Part shown: piece after piece, positions 1-10,396 of the stretch
Position numbering within the stretch: position 1 is the stretch's first letter
How the letters are laid out: each line of letters begins with the position of its first letter
From: Datisca glomerata
Lineage: Eukaryota > Streptophyta > Magnoliopsida > Cucurbitales > Datiscaceae
Direction: 5' to 3'
Assembly: GCA_003255025.1 (NCBI GenBank)
Contig: QANY01011455.1
Location: 762,908 to 826,907, forward strand
Length of the DNA: 64,000 nt
Notes under the pieces: model-generated
Seen by the model: only the letters and a program-made list of their open reading frames with translations
The model's database searches: none
Told to the model about the DNA's origin: nothing
Made by a program: the position numbers and the translations under genes

Positions 1-321
1 TATATTCTTAATATAAAATATTGAATTTCACTCACTTTTCTTCACTTTTACACATTGAATTAATTGGTTTGATTGTATTTAACGATTTACGATATGTTAC
101 GATACACGATACATTTTTTTGAAAAACAATTCCCGTTATGATACACGATTTGACAACCTTGAGTATTATTATGTTATGTCCACCAATTTAGAAGGATTTT
201 ATTCTTCTTGAGCTGAAGCAATTATCCACTTACAGAACTCTTCAGGACTTTTCGATAACAGGTTTTGTGCCAAATACTTTTGTAGTATTAACATCATGAT
301 GGTTTATTGCGTGTGAAAACA

Positions 322-3300
322 GGTAGTCCTATTTTTGAAGAAAATGGTACAAAGACATTGAGAAATTTACATGTGGAGGACGACGAGGAAAGGTTCCAAG
401 CTGATCTTAAACAGGCTGTACGCCAAAGCCTTGGTTAGTTTATTCGAGCATCTATATATCCTACGATTAGTCGTTATGCCTCTGTGACGATATTGATGTC
501 AGATAAGTGATGAACTGGATGAATTTTAAAATGACGTAATTGATTTTTTTGATTGGATGTCCTTGTGCCCTTAGTGTCAATATCCCTTTGTCTGAGACTG
601 GTGATGACTTGATCAATTTGTTTTGATGAATGAAGCGTTGCTTTCTTGACCTGTACCAAAATAGTCATGTAAGGTCTCTTTTGACAGTCATGATAGGACA
701 ATACTAAATCTGTCGGACTAGGCTGGATTGTACAGTACTTGATTAAATAGTACTACACAAGTGGATGTCGTTCTTAAGTCTTTTGTGCTCTTGTAAAGAG
801 TGGATTCAGTCTTTGGATCCAAATTCTCAATCCAACGCCTTTCATAGTTGGATTGGATTGTTTTGTGATTATTTGTAGTTCGTTTCTTTTGTTTCTTCTT
901 TCCCCAATATACCTTTACCAATCAATATTTTTTCCAATAATATTAAGAAAATAAAAGCAAAGGGAACCTTTGGTAGAATATATGCTACACAATCAACTGT
1001 ACAGCTAAATACAAGAGTCCAAGCTGCTATGTGATGTGCACGAGCTGTTAGCTGCTCATGCCAACAACCTAAAGTTCCAGAAGTGTTGAATCGTTTAGAA
1101 GTAGTTCTGCATTTAAACTGAATTAGTTAGAATCTAGTTACTTCAACTGTAATTTAGTTACTGATAATAGTGATTGTATCATTTGCTAAGAGAGGGGCAG
1201 ATATGCTGGCAGTAGGTGGGTCAGATAGGACAGAAGCTTAGTGACTGATACCTGCTGCTGATGAGTTAGGAACGTCCAGCTCCTTAATAGAAGTTTTGTT
1301 CCTGAGGTTGAGGATACAGATTTAAACAAGCAGTTACCTTTCAGTAGGTTTGGCACCACAGCATGTCGGGTTATTACAGTGTGAAAGCTGACTATTGGGT
1401 GGCTTTGTATCTTCTGCAAGACAGTGGTGTATTGGTCGAACAAGTAGAGGAGTTTCTAGCTCAAGCTCTAGCTATGAGAAATTATGGCATATGGTACGGA
1501 AGCTTAAAGATATACGGAGTGTTCTTAAGGAAGAAAGTTACGGTGTCATTTGGGATCCTGAAGCTAGTTTGCAAGTTTGCAAATGGAAGATTATGATTTA
1601 CTCATATTTCCATGCACCAAACGACCGTAGTTGATTTACTCATATTTCCATGGACCAAAAGACCCGGAGCTCATCAGCGGAAAAGAAGCAGAAACGCAAT
1701 ATTTCACAGAGGAAGAGAAGCAGAAACGCAATATATTATGATTTACTCATATTTCCATGCACCAAAAGACCCGGAGCTCATGGGCGGAAAAGAAGCAGAA
1801 ACGCAATATTTCAGAGCAAGAGAAGCAGAAACACAATTTATTACAGAAGAGAAGAAGAAAAACAAAATTAAAGAGAAGAGAAAGACTAAGAGCTCACCGG
1901 CGGCGAAGGCGCTGGGTGATTTCACGTTGGTCTTGCGTGAGAAGCTCCTCGGCAGGAGAAGCTTGTATTCTTGCTGTTGTTTCATGTTAAGGTAGAGGAG
2001 AAATGGAGCAAGGGTTTTTTTGTGTGTGTTAGTCTCATGTAGTCTCTGTGATGAGGAGGGTATTAGTTAATCTAGTGCTAGGAGTACTATTTAGTCCCAT
2101 CGTATTAACTATACAGATTTTTGGTCCTTTAGTAACTTCATAGGGGCATAAGGGGTCCGATTTTGGGGGTTTTGACAAAATGAACCACAAGTATCGTTTC
2201 TCTTTGACAGAAATTGCTCTGAACCGTTCATTTACCAGAACCAAGCCGAACCAGACTTCGAAAAACAGTTCGGTTCGGCTCGGCTTGGCCGTTTGACCAA
2301 TCTTGTAATAGAAAAATGAAAACGCAAGTCACTCAAACCAGTGAAGGGTTAGCCGAATGGTCAGGCCTTCTCCCACAATGTTTTGGGTTCGATTCCCCTT
2401 AAGGGTACCTACATCTACATGGCCTTTTCAATTGTTTTCTGTCTGCCGATGATTGTAGGAATTGGCGGGGCTCTAATTCCGAACCTGAATAAAAAGTTTG
2501 TTGGAGGATTTTCGGATTATCAGAGAAAAGAAAGCAAAACAACACAAAAAGAAAATCAGATAAAAAAATCAACTGAAGATGAGTGAAGAAAATCATATCA
2601 AAGCAATCACACAAAAGTATAGGATTAGAATAATCACCTATGAAAAATTTGAATTTCAATACCTACTGGAAAGTAAACCACTTCAAATGAATTTTACTCA
2701 GGATCTCTGGTGAACAAACACATAAACACCTACGAAACCTAATTTGAATTTCAATGCCTCCTGGAAAGTAGATCACTACAAATAAATTTTACTCAGAAAA
2801 TCTCTGATGAACAAACACATACACACCTATTTATAGCATAAAAGCTATGTAACTCAGGGATACCGCAGGATTTAGGTAGCCGAATTGAACTAAGTGCATG
2901 AATCGGGCTCAAAACGAGTAATTGATTGGGAGAACTGTGCTTGTTGCTTTGGGAATCTTCTGAGGAGAGAGGGAGGGTCAGGGATTGGGAAAATGAAAGG
3001 TGGGGAATGATGAAATAATTTAGGAAGAGGGAAATGAAAAAGGTAGAGAAAAACGACGCCGTGTCTTTTTTATAAGCCAATGAACTACATCGTTTCCGTT
3101 TAATGAGTGGAGGGACCAACCAAAACAACGCCGTTTTGTGCACTCAGTTTATAAGACAAGTTTCCTTTGATGTGGATATCTGAATGTGGTTTGGTCCGCA
3201 AGGCAAAACCGCAAACCAAACCGAATCAAAATTTCTTCTTCAAATATAAACCAAACTGCACCCCAAGCGGTTTGGTTCAGGCGGTTGGGTCGGTTTTAGC

Positions 3301-6300
3301 TACATCTCTATAATTACACTAGTAGCAGTGCTTGGTTTGAAGGATTATTGCGGTGGATGCTTACTATATCTTAGCAATTTCTTTATTCTCAAAGACATGT
3401 TTGTGGTGCATCATTGCAGGTTAAGGCTTTAATGGATTTTGATTCTGTGTTTTTTCATACTTGACGACTAATTTGATTGGTCTCAATGGAGCCGGAACAA
3501 TCATTTATTAAAAGTTTCTGATTTTCACCATTGTGAGCTAACATCAATCTTTTGGCCTTGTATTTTTACCGTTTTTCAGATACATTCCAAGCGCAGCAGA
3601 AGTTACCCTTGATTTCATGTTTGAAGACACCAAGGATGAGTTCATCTGAAGTAGACTACAATTGTCTCTCATCAAAAGAAGTCAGTGTAGGAGTGAAGGC
3701 AACAGATCTCTTTGGTAGGGGGCTGAATAATGAAGTTGGCGAATACAATTGCTTTCTCAATGTAATTATTCAGGTCGGTGTTACACACTTTCACCACGTG
3801 GCATGAGCTGTCTGAATTTTCCTTGCTTCACTAGCATCTTCTGTTATCTCATTATCTAAAGTTTTCATTAATCCCCATGAATTCAGTCCTTGTGGCATTT
3901 AAGACGGTTTCAAGATGAGTTTTTGAGAAGAGCTACATCTGAGCATGTTCATGTGGGTGCTCCTTGTGTTGTCTGTGCGTTATATGAAATCTTTACTTCC
4001 CTGAACATCGCATCTATGGACACACGCTGTGAAGCAGTTGCCCCTACGTCCTTGAGAATTGCTCTAAGCACCCTCTGTCCTGATAGTAATTTTTTCCAGG
4101 AGGTAATTTTGCAGAGATCTAATTTATTTCTTCTTTTTTCTGACAACTTGGCAACTTTGTTTCTCCTTATTGTCTCACGGACTTTTATTTCAGAACCCAA
4201 ATTTTATAGCAAAAGTTATAATTAATACTTGGCATTTCATAGGGTCAGATGAATGACGCTTCTGAAGTGCTGGCTGTGATATTTGATTGCCTTCACCGGT
4301 CTTTTGCTCCTAGTTCACGTGTTTCTGATACTGAATCAGTTGAAAGCATGGGGTCTTGGGATTGTACAAATGATGCTTGTATAGTGCATTCTATTTTTGG
4401 AATGGACATTGTTGAAAGAATGAATTGTTATAGTTGTGGACTGGAGACTAGACATCTAAAATACACTTCCTTCTTTCACAATATAAATGCTAGTGCCCTC
4501 CGCACAACAAAGGTATTTTTCATTGGAAGAGAATTTTGTATATGATTATTCCACAATATAAATGCTAGTGCCCTCCGCACTGGCAGAGAATTTTGTATAT
4601 GATTATTTGTTTGGATGGTGGAGATTATTGTTCGAGGAACCTGATACTCTTTGAATATTATCTAGTTTATTACTTCTAATTTTATTTTACTCACATTTTA
4701 GGATATGTGTGCTGAAAGCACCTTTGATGAGCTATTAAATGTGGTGGAAATGAACCATCAGCTAGCTTGTGACCTAGAGGCAGGCGGATGCGGGAAGTTC
4801 AACTACATCCATCATTTCCTTACTGCTCCGCCACATGTGTTCACGACAGGTGAAGTTAAAGAGTTGTCAAGAATTCTTCTTTAATATTTTGTTGCTAAAT
4901 CTTTCCTTTTTATGTGAAAGAAATTTATGTTTGGTCTTGCAGTTTTAGGTTGGCAGAATACATGTGAGAGTGCTGATAACATAACAGCAACATTAGCTAC
5001 CCTAAGTACTGATATAGATATTAGTGCTCTTTACCGTGGTCTAGATCGAAAGAACGCACACCGTTTGGTATCGGTGGTAAGTACACTTGGATGAATTCCA
5101 AAAGTTTATTTTAAGTTTGATTGACGGTTAATGCAACTTTTACCTTGACTTGTGAAAATGCATCTTTAATTTACCAATAGAAAAACTCATATCTTTAACT
5201 GTAAGGCCCCATTTGGTTGATGTTACTAGGCCGTCCCATAATTCTCCTAGTAATTGAATTGCCTTGTTTGTTTTGAGTAATTCTTGTTTGTTTTGAGTAA
5301 TCCTTATAGTTGGCTGCAACCCTAATTTGCTGGTAATTCTAATACACTTCCTGAGGAGGCAATTGAATACCTTTTAAAAAGGGAAGCAATTCATAATTAC
5401 CAAGGCGAATCAATCTAGAGGAGGCAATTGAATTGTCTCTTGAGTTGTTTCTCCCTAATTTACCATGAAATTACACTTATATCCAATATAGTAATCCTAA
5501 ATTGCCATCAATTACTACATAGATTATCATGCAAAAACATCAATCATGTTTTACCATCATTCAATTGCCTTGGTACTTCTAGATTTCACATACCAAACAG
5601 TCCTAAATGATAGGTGCTTCTTTCCCTCATTGTCATTTATATTTAAATGTGGATGATGAGGTCAGATGGTTTAGTATATCAATATGTTTGTCGCTGTTTG
5701 GTTCTCTTAGAATGTATCTCGAAATATCATTGTTCTTTATCATGGTCTAGATCCAAAGAACGCACACAGTTAGGTATCTGTGGTAAGCTATGTTACTCCA
5801 ACTCACCGAAAACTCCTGCCACAGCCGCATCAACACGACATGGTGTGGGTGTGGGAGACGTGCCGGACTCGGAGCAAGAAGGCCTGGTGCGGGTGCGGGC
5901 CTTTTATGTGTGTGTATTAATAGTGTATACTCTAATAAATTATTTATATGTATGTATGTATGTATATATATATATATATATATTAAAATCTTAATTTAAT
6001 AATGCATTACCTTATCATTTGCATAAGTTTAGAGATATTTATGATGAGTCCCCGTACCCTTACTAACATTTTGAACCCTTTTAAGCCGGGTCCCTTAGTT
6101 TTGAAACAATCACAAATCTGACCCTTCGATCCACACTTGCACTTAGACACCCATACCCGAGCCCGTGTAACATAGGTGGTAGTGCACTTGGATGAATTAC
6201 AAGGGTTATTTTTAAGTTTGGTTGAAGATTCATGCAACTGTTACCTTTAACTGTATAATTTTGTAGCTACTTTTTGTCTTAAAATATATCGAGATTATTA

Positions 6301-6453
6301 ACAAGAAAGTCTTATATGGATAATTTTCTATGTTTGTTGTCTCTGATAATTATTGCTATACTTAGGTTTGCTACTATGGGCAACATTATCATTGCTTTGC
6401 ATATAGTCACGATCATGATTGTTGGATAATGTATGATGATAAAACTGTTAAGG

Positions 6454-6495
<42 letters not shown>

Positions 6496-6739
6496 NNNNN
6501 NNNNNNNNNNNNNNNNNNNNNNNNNNNNNNNNNNNNNNNNNNNCCCCCCCCCCCTCCTCCCCACAAGTGGGACACGCTTGGGTGCACCCTTAATTATGTA
6601 ACCATGCTCCGTCAGTGATGCCTTTTCTCGTGTCCTTGTACTTGTTGTCTAGGTAATTGGCGCCTGGACTGATGTTCTTTCCATGTGTGAAAGAGGGCAT
6701 TTGCAACCTCAGGTTCTTTTCTTTGAGGCCGTAAACTAG
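322..6739 (+). CDS. USP-family ubiquitin C-terminal hydrolase-like protein, C-terminal part (partial, 8 exons in window)
   Basis: Exons 322-433, 3580-3773, 3887-4102, 4243-4512, 4702-4849, 4943-5076, 6366-6452 and 6653-6739 (stop TAG at 6737) join in frame with GT-AG borders and encode about 410 residues; upstream exons lie left of the window. The product ends in a USP-type (peptidase C19) domain: a Cys box [18 protein letters not shown] (exon 2), a CxxC zinc-ribbon-like part with [12 protein letters not shown] (exon 4), and a His box [17 protein letters not shown] followed by WIMYDD (exon 7). Candidate Cys, His and Asp of the triad are all present. An acidic, charged stretch ([19 protein letters not shown]) precedes the domain. 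From memory it resembles the large plant DUF627/DUF629 USP-related proteins (Arabidopsis At3g47890/At3g47910 type), some of which are labelled inactive; activity cannot be judged here. Expected role: deubiquitination or ubiquitin binding. The second intron is unusually long (3.1 kb). Confidence 0.88.
1593..1850 (+). repeat. Local tandem repeat, ~107 bp unit, in intron
   Basis: The block beginning tgatttactcatatttcca occurs at 1593, 1631 and 1739. The second and third copies continue for about 100 bases with a shared purine-rich part containing gaagcagaaacgcaatat, which itself recurs inside each unit. The overlapping small open frames ([12 protein letters not shown] words) are products of this repetition, not genes. 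Confidence 0.7.
2345..2500 (+). mobile_element. tRNA-derived SINE-like sequence (pol III A and B boxes)
   Basis: An A box match (tagccgaatgg, 2350-2360) is followed 36 bases later by an exact B box (ggttcgattcc, 2386-2396), as in the tRNA-related head of plant SINEs. I see no foldable complete tRNA and no clear tail or target duplication, so the right border is a guess. A decayed tRNA gene is the alternative. Confidence 0.4.
2649..2842 (+). repeat. Direct tandem duplication, ~97 bp unit
   Basis: Two adjacent copies share ttgaatttcaatrcctmctgg, gaaagta, aaattttactcag, and a tail gaacaaacacatamacacct. They differ at scattered positions, so this is a diverged tandem duplication within the long intron. 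Confidence 0.75.
4477..4607 (+). repeat. 75-bp tandem duplication across an exon end and splice donor
   Basis: The sequence cacaatataaatgctagtgc at 4477 (end of the exon closing at 4512) recurs at 4552, followed in both copies by gagaattttgtatatgatta. The second copy lacks the stretch holding the splice donor, so only the first copy can act as an exon end. A recent local duplication in the USP-like gene. Confidence 0.8.
5212..5606. mobile_element. Tourist-like (PIF/Harbinger) MITE in intron
   Basis: A ~389 bp segment starts GGCCCCATTTGGT (5215) and ends ACCAAACAGTCC (5603), imperfect inverted termini of the GGCC..GTTTGG type usual in Tourist MITEs, and is flanked on both sides by TAA, the expected 3-bp target duplication. 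The interior is AT-rich without coding potential. It sits in the intron between the exons ending at 5076 and starting at 6366. Confidence 0.65.
5720..6254 (+). pseudogene. Dead duplicate of the 5' splice region of USP-like exon 4943-5076
   Basis: Positions 5720-5787 repeat the end of the exon that closes at 5076 (tggtctagat..aaagaacgcacac..ggtaag), and 6176-6254 repeat the first ~75 bases of the intron that follows (cacttggatgaatt..). The two halves are split by an inserted MITE (5788-6175). The copied exon has an in-frame TAG (reading ..KNAHS*VSV) and cannot replace the original. Confidence 0.75.
5788..6175. mobile_element. 388-bp MITE with CTATGTTAC termini
   Basis: The element begins ctatgttactccaactc and ends gagcccgtgtaacatag, giving 9 perfect terminal inverted bases plus CTC after a 5-base mismatch block. 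It is flanked by gtggtaag (5780-5787) and gtggtag (6176-6182), a 7-8 bp target duplication also predicted by the uninterrupted paralogous site at 5072-5080. Termini of this kind are common in eudicot MITEs of hAT/Mutator type. A TA microsatellite (about 5949-5983) lies inside. Confidence 0.75.
6458..6554. other. (CT)n microsatellite, 48-N assembly gap (6496-6543) and poly-C run
   Basis: A CT dinucleotide run starts at the splice donor of the exon ending at 6452, is cut by 48 N, and resumes as a poly-C run. The assembly failed in low-complexity DNA; the open frame running through the N stretch on the other strand is meaningless. Confidence 0.95.
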
Positions 6740-7830
6740 TATTAACTTTGGATCCCTCTTATTATTCGATGGGTTGAAAGAATTGGGTTTCATGCGCCTT
6801 ACATATGTTTGTTGCTGCTCTGTGTGGAGTTATTTATAGCAATGACATACCATCACCAAGAAATTTGGACTCAAAACATTCCAAACATTGGTTTCAAGTT
6901 AAAATTTTGATAGAAATTCCAGATTTCTGACATAAATCAAGAGTTTTATGACATAACCAGAGTTTTGTAGAGAAGAACTGGTCCTCTGTGGAGAATAGTA
7001 TTATTGAAAAGATTTTGATTGGACTTCCCGAGTCCAAATCGGCACACAAGCTTCCCTGGGATTCTCTTGTCTTTTCTAGCAAGGTGATTTAGAAAGGGAC
7101 AAGACGAGCCTAATTTAGTTGCTGTTTGGTGAAGGAGCATACGGCAGTTATGGCAGGGATGATAGTTAAATTAGAGAAAAGAGTGCCTGCTAGCAAGTTC
7201 TCTATTTCTTTTTCTTAGATTTAGAAAGGTTCTGTATAGATCACACCTTGATCCCGTCGGACTTGGAAGTACCTCTCAAAGTGAATTGTTTGTCAACTAG
7301 ATGCTGGCGATATATAAAAGGAAGTCCGTTATTCATATTTTCTCGGCTTTTATCATTGTCTTTGACAGATGATTTTCATGACTATTGTATATACGGAGAT
7401 AAAATTTTATCTCTGGAGGAAATGTGCTGGAGCTGAAGAACGTTTACCTGCATGTTGAAATTTTGATAGACGATTTTCATGAAAATAATAAATATGATGA
7501 GTATGTGGAACTATTATCCTAATTTTTTTTTTCTTAAATTTATTTTTGTGAAATATATAATCCAATCAAGGACTAGAAAATGCTGTTAACTTTTTGTCTG
7601 TCGCTAGTTTGAGCAAGCGTTAAGCTAATTTGCTTGCTTCACTTCAACGACAGAAGGCTATAAAATACTATTTGGAAATTACAAATCGAACTTCGTGAAA
7701 TTTCTGTATTTTTGTTAGCTGAATTGGTAATGGACTATAGAATATGTCATATGCATATCATACTCGTACAGCTTGCGGGAATAAAACATTCGACACTGCA
7801 CTACCTTACCCAATGGCGTTTTTTTAGTTT
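6740..7830. other. 3' flank of the USP-like gene; no gene seen
   Basis: The start is expected to be 3' UTR. I see no further exon, RNA gene or repeat with recognisable ends; the short open frames are random-looking. Confidence 0.6.
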
Positions 7831-7831
7831 A

Positions 7832-7890
7832 AAAGGTTCTATAATAATCTCGCATTAGACGGTGATATTTTTGTGGCTCAACTTTTTTAA
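7832..7890 (+). repeat. Dispersed repeat copy A (partner at 10150-10214)
   Basis: aaaggttctataataatctc, then a ttagacg word, then gtggctcaactt occur here and again at 10150-10214. The two copies bracket the MITE cluster in the same orientation. Confidence 0.65.
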
Positions 7891-8359
7891 GATTATAAAT
7901 TTTTTAATTTTATATTTAAGTTTATGTATGACTTGTTAATTAATTTATTTTTTTATTATTGATTATTTAATTTATAATAGGATAAAATAAAATTTGAGTG
8001 ATGTAACGTCTTTTAACTTGTCACGTATTGCTACTTAAGATTTTCATGAGAGTCCGTTAATTTATGATAGCGGAGTACCTACAGAAGAGTAATTCTGAAT
8101 CAACATTGTAACTGTAGGGTTTATACTGTTATTTTTTGAACTATAGGATTGAAAGTAAAAATTTTCCTAAACTGTATGGGGTAAAAGTATAGTTTACCCT
8201 ATAAATTATGGCCTTATCAGATAATTAATAAATAAATTATAATTTATCACATTAAAAATATGTTAAGTGTCCAATTACCTATTGTTTAAATGTGTATGAA
8301 AGATGATATGAGAGAGTGATTTATGTTAGTTTAGAAAATATCATAAAAGGAATTAGTGG

Positions 8360-8550
8360 GAGATGCCGGACATGTAGATACTCCTCAATATTAGAGGGTA
8401 TCAAGATACTTTCAAATGAAAGTATTTTATATTACAGGTACTAAAGGTTTTACAACTTTCATATCAAACAAGAAGATTTTAAATATCACTAAACATCGCT
8501 AACGTTTCAGACATTTGAGTTAAAATAACTTTATACCAAACGATCCCTTA
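8360..8550. mobile_element. 3' part of a Tourist-like MITE (truncated)
   Basis: The segment ends accaaacgatccc followed by tta at 8550 and resembles the last ~190 bases of the neighbouring element (shared gatgccgg/aatgtccgg, ttagagggt..aaagata words). It is therefore the right end of a second member of the same family, head to tail with the next. Confidence 0.45.
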
Positions 8551-9473
8551 GGGGTCGTTTGGTATGAGATTGTGAGTAAATGATTTTTGGAATAAGATTG
8601 TTGGAATATGATTGTTGGAATGTATATGCATGGAAGGTTAAGATTACTTTGTTTGTTAATATTTGAGAATATTCTGATTTAATGGTGAGGGTGTTAGATT
8701 ACTTTGTTTGTTTTGATGGAATGAACAAGTGGATGTTTTAGGCATTATTGTCGAATTTCAATTTTACCCTCGGATTAAAAAATGCATATGAATAATAATT
8801 ACTCAATTTATAATAAGATGATTAAAATAAATAATAACAAAAATGTAGATTTTACTCATGGTTTTTTTTTTCTTATATACTTATTAACTTTTCGACCAAA
8901 CCATTATATTATGATGCGTCATGTAGAATATTCTCCATACAATTGAATCAATACCGCTACAAAGTGTATTAATAATTCTATAGAGTTTACAATATAAGAT
9001 AATAATTCTTATAAGAAAAATACTCATGATTTTTAGCTCAATAAACAAGATTATACTACTATGAGAGAATATGATGTTCGAAAAATAAGAATTACTTTGT
9101 GTGGTAACAATTAAGAATGTTATAATATAATTGTGAGAATTACTTTGTTTGTTTTGATTGAATGTTTAAAAGAAATGTTACATATATAATTGTCAATTTC
9201 TAATTTTATCTTTGGACCAAAATATATTTATTGGTAGTTATTATATATTTATGGAGGATAGTTTGGTAAAAAAAGAAGAAAGAAAAAACAGAAATGTCCG
9301 GTATAGAAATAACCCCCAATTTTTAGAGGGTTTAAAGATACCCTCAAAATGAGGATATCTTGACATTCCGGCTCTTTACATACCCTAAAAAATTTTCAAA
9401 CCAATAACGTAATCAATTACTTTCTTTTAATTTTCAGGCATATTGCCTCACTTCCCCCATATCAAACACACAC
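8551..9473. mobile_element. Tourist-like nonautonomous element, ~920 bp
   Basis: It begins ggggtcgtttggtatgag and ends ccccatatcaaacacacac, diverged inverted termini, next to tta and taa. Inside, the phrase ttactttgtttgttttgat recurs (about 8698 and 9150). No transposase frame is present. Borders are tentative. Confidence 0.45.
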
Positions 9474-9485
9474 TAATTAAAGTAG

Positions 9486-10138
9486 TAGGGGTGTAAGGAA
9501 AACCGACCAAACCGCAAAAAATGACCGAACCGCATCGGTTCGGGCGGTTTTGTCACTTCCGACGGTTCGGTTCGGTTCCAGAAGTAGAAAAATAGGATGG
9601 TTCGGTTCGGTGTTCGGTTTTTGTGAAAAAATCGCACCAAACCGAACTGAACTGCACTTTTATATAAGCTCATTTATCCTAATTCCTCATTTCACTTCAA
9701 GCAGCCTCACCCTCTTTATCAGTTAGACCCGTCTCTCTCTTTATCTCTGTTTCTTTCTCTCAATATCTCTCGCTTTCTCTGTCTATCTCTGTGTGTCTGT
9801 AGGACTTAAATTGTATCTTTTTTTTTCATGTATTCTCTGTTATTTCTGTAAATATTTTGTATTCTCAGTTGAAATGCAAATCTGTCAAAGACTTAGTGGA
9901 GATTGATGTTGGTTTTGTTTTTTGTTGCCGATTTGGTTGAGATTAGTTAGAAATTAGGTTAAGATTTGATTGAAATTTGATGAATTTTTATGCTTTGCTT
10001 TTCATCTTACGGTTCGGTTCAGTTTTTGTTATTTTTGATGGTTCGGTTCGGTTTGATTTTTGAGCATTGAGCGGTTCAACTCGGTTGCTAATGGCTCGGT
10101 AAAACCCCTTAAACCGAGTCGAACCGCTTACACCCCTA
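9486..10138. mobile_element. hAT-like nonautonomous element, ~650 bp
   Basis: The left end taggggtgtaa and right end ttacacccc plus ta are inverted repeats, and both subterminal regions are crowded with ggttcgg / ccgaacc words, as in a widespread plant hAT-like family. The interior has a TCTC-rich part and no transposase. I could not find a clear 8-bp target duplication. Confidence 0.6.
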
Positions 10139-10149
10139 ATTCCCTAAGT

Positions 10150-10214
10150 AAAAGGTTCTATAATAATCTCGTGTTAGACGTGCCGTGCCGCTGACATTTA
10201 TGTGGCTCAACTTG
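10150..10214 (+). repeat. Dispersed repeat copy B (partner at 7832-7890)
   Basis: Same words as the copy at 7832-7890 with a few insertions. It begins 12 bases after the hAT-like element. Confidence 0.65.
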
Positions 10215-10396
10215 TTTTCTCTTCTACATTTTTTGCTTTTTCGATTTTCACCATATTTCATTTTTCGTCTCTTTGCTCTCTTCCATCCCTTCCTAAATAA
10301 ACTACTTAATTTTAACCCATTGAGTTCATTAAGTTCTGGTTTGAATATATGACACAAAAACAGAAGAAATAAAATCTACTAAAAACTCTGAAATGT

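Larger units (their letters stand above)
434..3579 (+). other. 3.1 kb intron of the USP-like gene, repeat-filled
   Basis: This segment separates two exons that join in frame (a split Asp codon, G|AT). It holds no coding exon I can recognise. It contains a local tandem repeat near 1.6-1.8 kb, a tRNA-like pol III motif pair near 2.35 kb, a ~97 bp direct repeat near 2.65-2.84 kb, and purine/pyrimidine stretches rich in aaccgaacc-type words near 2230-2290 and 3190-3300, which resemble the subterminal parts of the hAT-like element at 9.5-10.1 kb. The small open frames inside it look random. Confidence 0.8.

Noticed and set aside
180..300. Further upstream exon of the USP-like gene
   Set aside because: One frame is open over ~70 bases (FILLELKQLSTYRTLQ) but has no border signals or remembered homology.
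2380..2400. Complete tRNA gene
   Set aside because: Only the B box region fits; anticodon arm and acceptor stem do not pair.
3949..4200. 83-codon minus-strand frame
   Set aside because: Antisense of the USP-like exon 3887-4102.
6312..6587. Minus-strand frame with an Arg/Glu repeat
   Set aside because: Translation of a CT microsatellite and the N gap.
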